NCBI GenBank assembly: GCA_018350325.1 | Contig: JAEVLN010000050.1 | Coordinates: forward strand, 1-64,000 | Reading direction: 5' to 3' | DNA from: Globodera rostochiensis | Taxonomy: Eukaryota > Nematoda > Chromadorea > Rhabditida > Heteroderidae | Length of the DNA stretch: 64,000 nucleotides | Shown here: piece after piece, positions 19,840 to 30,582 of the stretch | How the letters are laid out: each line of letters begins with the position of its first letter | How positions within the stretch are numbered: the stretch's first letter is position 1 | The notes under the pieces: model-generated | What the model saw: only the letters and a program-made list of their open reading frames with translations | Told to the model about the DNA's origin: nothing | The model's database searches: none | Translations under genes and position numbers: made by a program

Positions 19840-21600
19840 ATTTACGTGAAATTGTAGGAAGCATAATAAAATGATTCTTCTGATTTAAAAAGAATTATTA
19901 AAAATGAAGAAAAAAATAATTTTGTTTTACAATTTGCCATTTTTGCGCAATTTGTTGCGCAAATAAAAGTGAAAAATTCGAAGTTTTGGCGCTTCGCTCT
20001 GACAATTTAAGACAGAAAAAAATGAAGAAAAATGCAAAAAGAAAATTAAAATAATTAAAAATTAATTATATCACTGAGCGGGAAGAAGATTAACGTTTTG
20101 ATCGGACGAGATTAGCTTTAGCTGTCGAGAATCGGAGGGGGGGGGCGAATCGGATAATCGGGAAAAGTGTCGAGAATGATCGGAATGTTCGCGGCGGAGG
20201 GGCGACAACGACGGCGATCGCCGCGGGGGTTAGTCTGGATCGCGCTCTACTCCAAAAGTCCTAACAAGATTGTGAACATTGTGAACAATTGAATTTTAAA
20301 AAAATGAATTTTTTGTGGCGCCGTATTTTACTAAAAAAATAAAAGTGTTAAAGTGGTCTAAAAACGCCGGAGGGGAATTTGCGGTAAGCAACAAAAAAAA
20401 ATGCGGCGGAAGTTGGGCATGTGTACATATGATGTGTTCAACAACAACAGGCACCACGCGAAAGTGTTCATGTTCACGACGGACGGACGGGCGGGCGGAC
20501 AATTTTCACGCGCCCCATGCGCGCGTCGTAGCGCCGGCGGGGATAAAATTTCCAGCGTGTTCAATCACAGTCCGTCCGTTCGTTCGTCCGTCGATCGACC
20601 CATTAAAAATGGATTATCGAAGGACGACGACACATCCCAAAACAACGAGACAAAAAAAAATGGGAGGGGGGGGGAGTTCGGTTTGTTTCGGCAGTTCGTC
20701 ACTCTTTCCAGTTTTTGTTTCGGCAGTTTGTCACTCTTTCTAGTTTTGTTTTGTCGTCCCCCCCCCCCGCCCCGGCCGGGGCCGTCTTCACGCCGCTAAA
20801 GATGTACCGGATTCTCTCTCAATAAGAACGCCGCCCGTCGGCCACCACAACGCCAAACAATTGCAAAAAGGACGCCGGCGGGGATAAAAGGCAAAAATCC
20901 TGTCCCCAATCGCCATCAATTTGTGTGAATGTATTGATCCGAAAAATGATTTGGGCGGGTGGCGGGGGCTGCATATGTAAATAAATATGGGTGCGTGCGT
21001 GCACAAAATGTGTTTCGCGTCTCTTCGCTGCAGGGGCGGCACAAAAGAAAAAAATCGAAATTTTTTACGAAAATTTTAGCGCCCCGAGGCTTCGGGGGCC
21101 GGTATAAAACCTCCACCACCACCAAAAATGTCGGGAGTTCGAATTTTCAATTTAAAAAAAGCACAAAAATTCGACACCGGTTAAATGCGGACGACGACGT
21201 ACGGACGGACGTACGGACGGACGGACGGCGGAGGACGTGCAGCAGCAGCAGCAGCAGGAGATGGTGATCAATGGGGGGAGGGGGGGAGGGGGGGTAGGGG
21301 GGTGGGGAAGGGCAGAAAATGGTGTACAGCACCAGCACCAGCTTCAGCATCATCATCATCATCAGCAAGCACACGGATAGAGAGGATAGATGGGGGATGG
21401 GGGATGGTGGGTGATGATGGATGACCCCTCCCCCCCCCCCCGGGCGCTGTGGGGACGTTTGGGGGTTAAGGGTTTGGAAAATGGGAAGAGATTGGATTGG
21501 CGTTGTGCATCAGCAGCAGCAGAGGCTAAGAAGGCGCCCGCGGGGGCTTTATGGACGAAAAAGGAGGGAATAGGAAAATCTGAGCAATGAATAATAATGG
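19840..21600. other. Simple-sequence-rich stretch, no gene supported
   Basis: Holds CGGACGGACGGA-type tetramers (20480-20500, 21195-21230), GGGGA/GGGGT tracts at 21275-21310, CAGCAG and CATCAT runs, and C or G runs at 20757 and 21430. The long ORFs on both strands come from these simple repeats. Confidence 0.5.
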
Positions 21601-21619
21601 GATGGGGGTGGATGATGTG

Positions 21620-22336
21620 GCTCCCGGAAAATGCGACACCAGAAAATGCGACACCGGAAAATCCGACACTAGAAAATGCGACACCAAGCAGAAAATGCGA
21701 CACCGGAAAAAAATGCGACACCGACAGAAAATGCGACACTGGAAAATGCGACATTAGGAAAATACGACACTGGAATATGCGACACTAATTTGAAAGAAAA
21801 TTTTTGAAAATTAAGGAAAACCAATTTTTTAAGTAACACCAAAGCCGGATAGAATAACTCGGGGAAAGTTAGAGACTTAGGGATTAATTAGGCTTAGGCC
21901 TAAGCCACCCTAGGCTTAGGCTTAGGCAAAAAATAGTGGACCCGCCCCCCGTCTCTGCTTGACGTGTTGTTATGGGGTTTTCATCTGTCGTTTGCTGGTG
22001 CAGTTGCATTTGGCCCTTAGAAAACCATTAATAGCCACCGGCAAACTTGCCGATTCGTGAACGCGCGGGTGCCGATGCGTTTCGTTAGCATTGCGTCCAA
22101 ATTTATATTTCCCCTGGTCATTATTGCAATTGTTTTATATAAGGATACCAATTACATATATTATTTATTAAAAATTAATAGAAAAATAAGTGTTAAAAAT
22201 TTTTTCAATTTTTAAAAACATTTTCTTGATGTCATTTTCTAGTGTCGTATTTTCTAGTGTCGCATTTTCCAGTGTCGCATATTCTGGTGTCGCATTTTCG
22301 GTGTCGCATTTTCTGGTGTCGCATTTTCCGGGAGTG
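21620..22336. mobile_element. Foldback element with GAAAATGCGACACC repeat ends
   Basis: The left end starts GCTCCCGGAAAATGCGACAC and contains about 10 imperfect copies of a unit of about 15 bp (GGAAAATGCGACACC). The right end is the inverted equivalent, ending GTGTCGCATTTTCCGGGAG. The 10-bp direct repeats GGATGATGTG (21610-21619 and 22337-22346) flank it exactly. Long inverted ends and a target duplication of 9-10 bp are typical of Mutator-like or foldback elements. No transposase is seen. Confidence 0.75.
21885..21932. repeat. Telomere-like TTAGGC motifs
   Basis: Inside the foldback element are degenerate copies of the nematode telomere hexamer in both orientations (ATTAGGCTTAGGCCTAAGCC, then TAGGCTTAGGCTTAGGC). 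Similar runs occur at 25023-25075 and 29452-29528. Confidence 0.6.
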
Positions 22337-22927
22337 GGATGATGTGATGAATGTGCTGTTTACTTTTTATGGCCTATTTTAAAAAATCAGAAAGACAAAA
22401 ATAAGGCCCATAAACGGTTTTTTAGAGAGAAAATCTGATGAACCCCGCAAGGGTGGCACCGTCGTTCGATTTTTCAGTTTGGTAAATCGGCAATTTTAAA
22501 AATAAAAATTGCACATTATACTACTAAAATCAAAAACCGAGACTCGAGGCTCGAGAAGATGTAAAATACGGCGGGATTTTCGGATGCCAACATTGGCGGA
22601 TTCCAGCGCCAAAAGGGTTTCTCAGTTTGGAAGCCAAGACTTCCCCCCCCCTCCCGTAAAATCCCGGGAAATTCCTCGACTCTTGAACCATCCGCTCTCG
22701 AGCATCCCCCCAACGGGGGGTAACAAAATTTTACCATAAATAGGCTAGTCGAGTCAATTAGGGAAAAAAAATTCCGTCAAACTAATAACACAAATTAATG
22801 CCTTCGCCTACAAAAAAACCGCCCGAGGGACTGACCACAGCGTCCCAATTTGGAAACACAACAAACCACGGGACATGGCGCCACCGTCTCTCACAGCCCC
22901 CCCCCCCCAAATTTCTTATGTTATCAG

Positions 22928-23638
22928 TAGGGATCGGACCGATATGCACCAAAAATGGCCAAATATGCGCATATATATGCACCAAAAAAAGGCCAAAATA
23001 TGCACCAAAATATGCCAAAAATGCCGAAATATGCACCAAAAATGCCGAAATATGCATCGAAAAATAGCACTTTTAGTTCACTATTTTGCTTAATACTTAA
23101 TTTTTTCATCTTTTAACGTCTGATAAGTAGGTTTAAAGCCTTTTCGCATATTATTTTAGTATTTTTGGAAAGTTGAACAAATTGAGAAAAAAGTTCCGGA
23201 ATTTTAACTGTCAGGCCAATTCATCGCCAGCTGGCCATCTCCGCGCCAGCCACTCGAGCGCTGCGCCATTTCAGTGCCGCGATTTTTCCCCTTATTTTTA
23301 TGAAAATGTTCAATTCTTCAAGCATTTTTTTCAAAAATGACTAAACCTTATTGTTAAAAATATGAATTATTTTTCAAAAACAGCCAGAAATCCATGATTT
23401 TGGGTTCATTTTATCAAATTTTTGAACAAAAATGCTAAAATATGCTCGAAATATGCAAAATATGCCAAAATATGCAAAATATGTAAAAAATATGCACGAA
23501 CCTCCAAAATATGAAAAATATGTTTTTTTAAACTTGACCAAAAAAGCTCAAACCAACGCGAAAAGGCTATTTTTAAGCCGTATTCTTCAAAGCATATGAG
23601 AAAACAAAATATGCAAAATGCATATAATCCGTTCCCTA
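22928..23638. mobile_element. Non-autonomous hAT-like element, 711 bp
   Basis: Ends TAGGGATCGGACCG and (right, inverted) TAGGGAACGGATTA, flanked by the exact 8-bp repeat GTTATCAG at 22920-22927 and 23639-23646. The inside is filled with AAAATATGC/ATATGCACC repeats. There is no transposase. The 8-bp duplication and TAGGG ends fit hAT. Confidence 0.85.
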
Positions 23639-23649
23639 GTTATCAGCAA

Positions 23650-24110
23650 AAAAGCTTCTACCAAATTGAACCCCCAACTAACCAACCACCACAACCATCA
23701 TCTTTAACGCGTACGCACTCAAAATCAACTCACTGGATGACATTTACACCACAATTTGGGAGAGGAGAAGGACGAGAAGAATTGAAATTTGTGTTGACAT
23801 TTTGCCAAAACAACAAAAAAAAATTCGTTTGTTTTTAAAGAGTCACGAGAAATGGTCTGAGAAAAGAAAATATTAGAACCGATTGAAACCGAGATCATTT
23901 CTGGGGAAAACCCGGGGGCCAACAAAAATTCTGCCTGATTGGATCTAATCGACAAAAAAAAAAAAAGGATTTTTTAAGGGAATTTTGGAAAACCCGGACC
24001 AATTTCAGTCCCAGTACCGGTGTCTCCCGACCAACTCACTTTTAATCCGTGACAAGCGGAATTGGAGGGGGGGGATCCCGACCCGGGATTCCCGGCTTAA
24101 GGGCTTTAGG
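23650..24110. other. No gene seen
   Basis: AT-rich stretch with a poly-A run at about 23953 and CCCGGACC motifs. Nothing supportable is seen. Confidence 0.5.
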
Positions 24111-24180
24111 TTAGAGACCGGGATTTGAAATGACCGGATCCGAAAACCGGACTCCAGAAGTAAAAATCAACCCGGACCAG

Positions 24181-24360
24181 ACCCGGATAATCAGGGTAGT
24201 CCGGATAATCCGGGTAGTCCGGATAATCCGGGTAGTCCGGATAATCAGGGTAGTCCGGATAATCCGGGTAGTCCGGATAATCCGGGTAGTCCGGATAATC
24301 CGGGTAGTCCGGATAATCCGGGTAGTTCGGATAATTCGGGTAGTCTGGATAATCCGGGTT
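24181..24360. repeat. 18-bp minisatellite (GGTAGTCCGGATAATCCG)
   Basis: About ten tandem copies of an 18-bp unit made of two near-identical 9-bp halves. The length is a multiple of 3, so both strands stay open (PDYPDY on the minus, IIRVVR on the plus). I regard these ORFs as a by-product of the repeat. Confidence 0.93.
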
Positions 24361-24521
24361 AGCAAAAAAAAAACCGGATACCATCCTATCAGGAAACGAA
24401 TGGAATAGCTAAAGTATGATATCAGGAAACTTCAAGCACTAAAAAATGCTCATTCCATCCACATTCTAATTTATGAAATAATAGTTGAACAATAATTTTT
24501 CAATAAATCCTTGTAAAGTTT

Positions 24522-24738
24522 GACCACCAATAACTTGCTTCATAGTCATCTGTCGCAAAAATGGTTTGCATATTCTTGATCAGCTCGATGAGTGGAATCG
24601 AATGGTATATGATTTGACGCATTTTGAGCGAGAACTGAAGCCAGAAATTGCAACGCCCATGAAACCACCAAAACCGTTTGAGTTATTGATTGATTACCAT
24701 GACAAGTCGTCAAAGCGCTGCGCCTCAGTCGCCAGGTG
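24522..24738 (+). pseudogene. Coding fragment homologous to the 151-bp satellite
   Basis: The plus strand reads CRKNGLHILDQLDEWNRMVY, then DLTHFERELKPEIATPMKPP and KPFELLIDYHDKSSKR before a stop. Codon use and composition look like real protein. The part ELKPEIATPMKPPKPFELLI aligns with the peptide inside every satellite monomer at 1-2208. No start codon or splice sites are clear, and I cannot name the family. It may be a gene fragment or a piece of a mobile element. Confidence 0.55.
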
Positions 24739-25140
24739 AACCTCACCGCACACTTTTGCTAGATGTACATGCTAGTGACCCTGGGTCAAAAAATTCGGGT
24801 CGACTGTAAATTGAGAAGGACGATCAAATTTCAACACTTTTCTCCCTTCTTCATATTCGGTAAACCAAAGTAAATCAGACGGATCGAGAATCTTGATCAA
24901 ATCTCAACTACTATTTTTTAGCACAATTGGCTTATTCTCTAATAAAAGTTAATCTCGACGAGATTCTCGATCGAAATCTCGACCGCGGTCCTCAAATCCG
25001 ATCTTTGAATAAAACGATTGGAAGGCTAAGCCTAAAGCCTAAGCCTAACGCGCCCCCGAACTAAGCCTAACGCGACCCCGACCCACTATGTAGGTACCAT
25101 TCGTTCAATTGCCAGTGTGTTTCTTACTGGTACTAAAATG

Positions 25141-26254
25141 TAGAGACCGGACAGGACCGGAGTCCGGACAGGATTTTCCAGGACTCCTGATCCGGAATCC
25201 TGGTATTTTCGTCGAAACACCAGGATCAGGATATCCTAAAAACCAGGATTTTTAATCCTGGTAAATCCTGATCCTGGTCATTTCCGAAATCCTGATCCTG
25301 ATCCGGGGTTTTCAGACCAGGATCCTGATCCGGAATCCTGTCCGGGTAATCAGACCAGGATTTTCTGTTATGTATTGGATTTAGGACCCAATAGTTCACA
25401 TACGAGCTTGTGGTGTAGTGGTTAATGGTGGTGGACTGAACAGATTTTGGTTGGAGTTCGAAGCCCAACAACTGAATTGTTCTTTATGACTTTTCGGTGA
25501 GTATCTATAGTCGAGTATCCAAATTTTAAAAGCTTTTTTAAATTTTATCAATGTTTGGCAAATTTCGAGGGGGGACAATGTTTGGCAAATTTCGAGGGGG
25601 GACCTTTTTGTTTTGTAAAATTGGTATCTCGGCGGCGCCGTCGGAACCCCCAACAACGAAATCAGGGATAGAGATACGGACGGACCTATCTCGGCAGAAT
25701 CATTAAAATTTGACAAATAAATTTATGAAAATTTTCATCTGATGAATTAAAAAAAAAATTCAAATCTCTGTTTTAGTCAAGGGTCGCATCAAAAATTTTC
25801 AAAAAAAAGGACATCAAGGGCAAAAAAAACATTTTGGGGTCCGAAAAAAGGACATTTTACAAAATGTACAAAAATGCAGAAAAATGTTATTTTTGGCATA
25901 AAATGTGCTTTTTTAATCATATTTTACAATTTTCCTTAACATTTGGGGGTTGGAAATTGCTCCCATGGAAAAAAAGGACAAATCTTTAAAAAAGGACAGA
26001 TGCGACCTCTGGTTTTAGTAGGCCTAACCTTTTAAACTAGGAGAAAACAACGGAGAAAAATTAGGAAAATATTACCGCCAGAGTTATTTCAAAAATTTTG
26101 TAATATCCTGATCCTGGTCTAGGATCCTGGTCCGCAAAACGTACCAGGATCAGGATATCCTGAAAACCAGGATTTTTAATCCTGGTAAATCCTGATCCTG
26201 GTCATTTCCTAAATCCTGATCCTGATCCGGGGTTTTTCAAAAATCCGGTCTCTA
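25141..26254. mobile_element. Non-autonomous hAT-like element, 1.1 kb
   Basis: Perfect 11-bp inverted ends TAGAGACCGGA / TCCGGTCTCTA, flanked by the exact 8-bp repeat CTAAAATG (25133-25140 and 26255-26262). TAGAG fits the YARNG end rule of hAT elements. Both ends contain ACCAGGATCAGGATATCCT repeats, about 100 bp in direct orientation at 25215 and 26140. A tRNA-like SINE head is nested inside at about 25404. No transposase is seen. Confidence 0.88.
25404..25470 (+). ncRNA. tRNA-like SINE head
   Basis: The segment has a tRNA A-box-like stretch (TGGTGTAGTGGTTAATGG) and, 22 bp later, a B-box-like GGAGTTCGAAGCCC inside a GTTGG/CCAAC stem. The spacing and the TAGTGGTTA motif resemble Asp, Glu or His tRNAs. 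The T loop is 10 nt instead of 7 and I cannot fold an acceptor stem, so it is not a functional tRNA. It is probably the pol III promoter head of a tRNA-derived SINE. Confidence 0.5.
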
Positions 26255-26499
26255 CTAAAATGTCCCTTTTACACCGGAACTCAGTCGGCCGGTATCTAAA
26301 TGGCGTCTGATCCACTTGCTTTACATCTAGATCGATTTGTCTCGTCAAGGACTGTCGAATGATACTACATTTGTTGCTATTGGTTCACAGGAAAATACAA
26401 AATTTTGGTCAAAAGACTCCATTTTTGGCAATTTTTAAACCGTTCAAAAACCGGTTTAAATGCTATTCCGCGCCAAAATTTTGATTGATCTAGCGTTTT

Positions 26500-27290
26500 T
26501 CAGCACCTAAGAAAACCTGTAAAGGTGTTTTTAAGCGATTTCACATTTTCACATATAAGGCAATTTTTCCAGTTTTTTAAACCAGAAATATTTCCGGCAG
26601 TGTCCACAAGCCCCTCATCGTACAAAAAATTTTTATTCAAAAAATACACAATCTTCACACCCTTTTTTCTAATTCCACATGCTGTCCATGTCGTCGTCGT
26701 CGTCCTCCTTTTGATGTTGTCACTTTGAGCTGCCGCGCCCTCAATGCCAACATCATGGGCCAAAAATTGGTACAACCAGCGCGCATCCAGCACATTGACC
26801 GGTTGGAAGGTCATCTGAAGACAGAGACCTAAAAATGCCAAAATAATGCGAAAAAAAACATCGGCTTTTTCTTCAAAAAATGTCCCCAACTTAACACCCA
26901 TTCCGAAGCACATGAAATGAACAAACGAAATAACAAACAAATAAAAATTGAAAAATTAACAGATTTTAAAGCATAAAGTGATCAGAATCACCAAATATTT
27001 AACCGGCACAAATTTTTTTACAAAATGATCATCAGTTCATTGCACAATAATAAATATAACATCCGTCAATTTTGTTGAGTTTGTAAGCCTTCTCATTAAT
27101 TTTCTTATTGAAGGCACAATAATTAGGCCCCGAATCGACGACTTCTGAAACATAAAAAAGCGAATTAGTGGGGAAAACCAAAAATCGGTTCACCTCAGCG
27201 AAAACTTTCTGAGCAGAGAAACGAATTCCCGATCACTTAGCAGCCGATCACCCGCAAAGCCATCAACGGAATGAAAATTCACTAAATAAA
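26500..27290 (-). pseudogene. Unknown block, copy 1 (inverted)
   Basis: This block exists four times: here (minus), 30583-31290 (plus), 34697-35430 (minus) and 42300-43005 (plus). On its sense strand it holds a patch FHSVDGFAGDRLLSDQEFVS, one reading VVDSGPNYCAFNKKINEKAY, and one reading TFQPVNVLDARWLYQFLAHD. Each looks like an exon but the phases do not join cleanly. I do not recognise the gene. The third patch could be compared with the N terminus of MAP-kinase phosphatases, but this is a guess. Confidence 0.4.
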
Positions 27291-27299
27291 CAATAAATT

Positions 27300-29071
27300 A
27301 AAAACAAGATATTTCCAATTTTGTGCACTCCTCCGTTCTGAACAGTTCGTCCTCAGCATCAGGCAACAGCACACAATTGCGTGCCAAAAAACTGATGCCA
27401 AAATCCAGCATCTGTTTTCGCTCCGTCGACCGAAAATTGTCGTCACTTGAATTTTCCCAGCCATCTGTTGAACTTGTTGTCGTCGTTCGAAGAATCCAAG
27501 CTGTTCGCCAAGGAGTTGCTCGTACTACAACCACCACCAGCTGAAGCAGTTTTCGGGTAGAAAAAGCCTATTTTTTAATGTTACTACGTTGTACATTTTG
27601 GCGCCACCGCCTTTTGCCCATCTGTCCGTTGGTGTTCATCAAGCCAAACATCTGATTTTCGCAAGTTTGTGTTGCCCGTGCATCATCAGCAGTTCCAGTC
27701 TTCGCATTCCTTTCCACTTTTCTTAAATTTAATAAAATTTTTTAAAAAAATTTATTGGCAATTTGAGAAGAATGCCATTTATTTTATTTTTCGAAAAGAA
27801 ATCGTTAAACTAAATTAATGGCACATCCAATGATCAAACCGATGGGCTGATCAGTTGACATGGCCTGGACACCACCACCATGGCCGCTGTTGATGCTGCA
27901 GCTGCAATGGATGAAGCAGCCGTCATGGTTGTGCTGCTGCTTTCGGCGATTGAACTGCTCGCCATCGTCGTCGAACCGGGAGAGGAAGAACGAGATCAAC
28001 GCGGCGCAGGCGACAGTATTTGCTGAAACAGCTGCCGATATGAAAAGAAATCCACATTTTTGTATACAAAAAATTTGCAATATTAAACATGGTTGGCGTT
28101 GGCATAAAACTTTTTTTTTTGAATCCCAAAATTTCGACCTGCTGATCACACGCAACTGCTTTTCGTATTCCATCATTGGCCCAAAAAGTTGAAATTTGGC
28201 GAAATGCTCAGTCGCAGATTTTGTAACAAAAAAAAAAATGTTTGTTAACACCAAATTTTGTGCATTTTGAACGGGATTTATGCTTTTCGCCCGAAGAATT
28301 ACTAAAGTTTTTTTGAATAAAAAATGCCGAATTTTTATACATTTTTAAATAACTTTCTTAAAACAAAAAAAAACCTTCACAAATTTGTACGCCTCATCGC
28401 TGACAATTTGTTTTGCGGACGTTGGCGAGCGCGAAATTCCCGCCAAACAGTGGACAAGCACTTTGCCCCCGGTTTTGCGGGCTTCATCTGAAATTTACAA
28501 AAATTGCGAATTTTAGTTAAAACATTTAACGAAAATCGATGCCAAAAATTCAATAATTTATCAAAAAAAAAAGTCAAAAAAATTCGTATAATATTGAAAA
28601 GCAAATTGTTCAATCTTTTTCCCAATTCCCAAATTTCAATATGTAAAACGAAACCGATGAATTTGAAGGCGGCATCAAAATGGGGTAACAGTTTGGCACA
28701 GTACGAGTCTTTGATCGGAATGCGCAGAAAATGGTGCGCGTCGTCGGGCAACGCGGTGGGCGTTGGGCACGTCTCGCTTAGATTGATCACCCGAGTAAAT
28801 GCCGTGCCTCTGAATTTTATGTTAGCATTAAAACAAGTGAATATTTTTTTTGGTATTAAGAATTTGAAATCCCAGGTCCAGGCCTGGATCCAGGCCTCCA
28901 AAACCCTGGATTTTTTGTTCAGAAATCCAAATCCAGGCGTCCGTAAAATCCAGGTCCAGGATTTTTCAAAATGTTTTAATGAAAAACTTTGAGGAGATTA
29001 TAAAATTGATAATTTCTGAAATTATTGCAACTTTTTTAAACCTTGAATAATTCGCCGTTCAGAGCATCGTT
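27300..29071 (-). pseudogene. Broken inverted copy of the MAP-kinase phosphatase gene
   Basis: On the minus strand this holds, in order, the exons [10 protein letters not shown] (29031-29071), the exon with [13 protein letters not shown] (28655-28809), the active-site exon with HCLAGISRS (28375-28487), part of the [11 protein letters not shown] exon (about 28140-28214), a fusion of two C-terminal exons with the part between them missing (27800-28010), and the [16 protein letters not shown] exon (27320-27540). The active-site exon lacks seven codons after SRSPT. The order matches 38627-40890 in reverse. The internal deletions make a working product unlikely. Confidence 0.8.
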
Positions 29072-29791
29072 CTGCGAGCCCAAAAACACTTAAAAAACAA
29101 ACAAATAAAGAAAAGAAACGGTCCAAATTTAAAATGCATTCATTTTGGCGTTACGATTTGCACAAATGAATTATTTCCTTTTTTGCCGTCCATGAAACTC
29201 CAATTGACTCTTTCTTCAATTTACCCGTTTTGGACTCTAAGAAAGTGTCCAAATTTTAACGCATTTATTCATGACGGTTTTGGGAAGTAATTACTGTCAC
29301 CCTCCAAAGACGGTTTTATAAAGCGAGTGGTACCAAAGTTTTCCAAAATTAAAAACTTAGGGGAAATATTTTAAGGCCAAATGTTTGTTCCGTGCATTGT
29401 TTTCGGTTTTTGTCTCCCCACAGCCAATCCCGAATTCCCTCCAAGTCTTATGCTAAGCCTAAGCCAGGCCTTAAGCTTAGGCTTGCTTATGTCTAAGCGT
29501 AAACCTGAACTTAGGCTTAAGCTAGGCTTAATCTTCAGCAAGGGATTGATTCGGGCATTTGAGTAACAACATTTACACCAGCACAGTAATTTTCTAAATT
29601 TTCCACACCATTCCCACGACTTTCCATTTCCTCTATGGGTATTATTCATCGTTTTGGACGTACAAAAACAGCAACAAAAAAAAAAACGAAATAAAATTTT
29701 CCAGAATTTTAAATAAAAATGCTTTGATCCGTTTTCCCGACCAGACTAAATCCCTCGGACTTTTTACAATTAATTTATTTGTTTTCCGCAG

Positions 29792-29973
29792 GTGATTCAA
29801 TCAATCGCCCGTCGATTCTGCAAAAAGATTTTTCTTTGCCATGGAATAATAAGGAACAACAGCAGCAGAATTTGCAAAACTGCGGCAGCACCAATTGCCC
29901 CATTTTTGGTGGGCAACGGCCTCAGCCCGTCCCCGGCGGCGAAACGATGATGAACATTGATAAAAAAAGTTAG
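29792..29973 (+). CDS. Exon of unknown gene, last exon candidate
   Basis: Acceptor ttttccgcag precedes; the sequence then reads GDSINRPSILQKDFSLPWNN, a Gln run, CGSTNCPIFGGQRPQP and a stop after NIDKKS. It looks like a real C-terminal exon. Its mirror copy is at 36015-36196. I do not know to which gene it belongs. Confidence 0.4.
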
Positions 29974-30210
29974 CTGTTTCGAAATTAATTTAAAATTTCC
30001 CGGGCTTGGATGAGAGATTTCTTGAATGAAATTTCCAAAATTCGGGGCTTCCGATCCTGGAGGTTTCCAAAAGCAAAGCCGGCGTCAAACGACTTTTGTT
30101 TCATCCAATTCCGGCAAATAAAACGGTGATTCGTGATGGTTTTGAGGCCAAGTGTTTTTGAAAAAAATTAGATTTCCGAACAATTTTTACAAATCACATT
30201 TAAGCTTTCC

Positions 30211-30357
30211 ATGTCCGAAGTGCAAGTGACTGCCGAGTCCGTTTTGGGGCTTCTCGGCCATCCGGAAGAGCCCGACTTTCTCGTCCGCGTTGGTCCGCCC
30301 TTTTGGCAGGGCCCGACTTTGGCCGCCCATACGTCGATGGCAATTCGCACAACGTAA
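30211..30357 (+). CDS. Short ORF / last exon (MSEVQVTAESVLG), copy 1
   Basis: It opens with an acceptor-like tttaag, then CTTTCC and ATG. It reads MSEVQVTAESVLGLLGHPEE, PDFLVRVGPPFWQGPT and LAAHTSMAIRTT before TAA, with AATAAA five bases later. Copies lie at 35631-35777 (minus) and 41921-42067 (plus). Poly-A signal and composition suggest a genuine 3' exon. No family is recognised. Confidence 0.45.
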   Translation: MSEVQVTAESVLGLLGHPEEPDFLVRVGPPFWQGPTLAAHTSMAIRTT

Positions 30358-30582
30358 CAAAAAATAAATGCAAATTGAGTTTTTGACACATTTCTTTATT
30401 GGGACTCAATCAAAATTTATATTAAAATATCACAAATTTGCGCCAATAAAATTTATTAAAACCAGAAATTGAAGGCGGACCGCATTGGAATTCGTTTTAA
30501 ACTTCCCGAATAACTGAAACTAGGGGGGGGGGGAAACCACAAAATTGAAAATGTCCTGTTTTTAATTTATTGTTTATTTTAG

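Noticed and set aside
20315..21424. Several ORFs of 60-140 codons on both strands
   Set aside because: They consist of simple-sequence runs (CGGA, CAG, CAT, G/C runs) with no conserved peptide or consistent splice sites.
24106..24408. Overlapping ORFs of PDYPDY and IIRVVR repeats on both strands
   Set aside because: They arise because the 18-bp minisatellite unit is a multiple of three; no start context, splice sites or non-repeat sequence support coding.
25404..25470. Functional tRNA gene
   Set aside because: The T loop is too long and no acceptor stem forms; kept only as a SINE-like feature.
27860..28192. Plus-strand [16 protein letters not shown]
   Set aside because: It is antisense to the broken phosphatase C-terminal exons and owes its openness to their composition.
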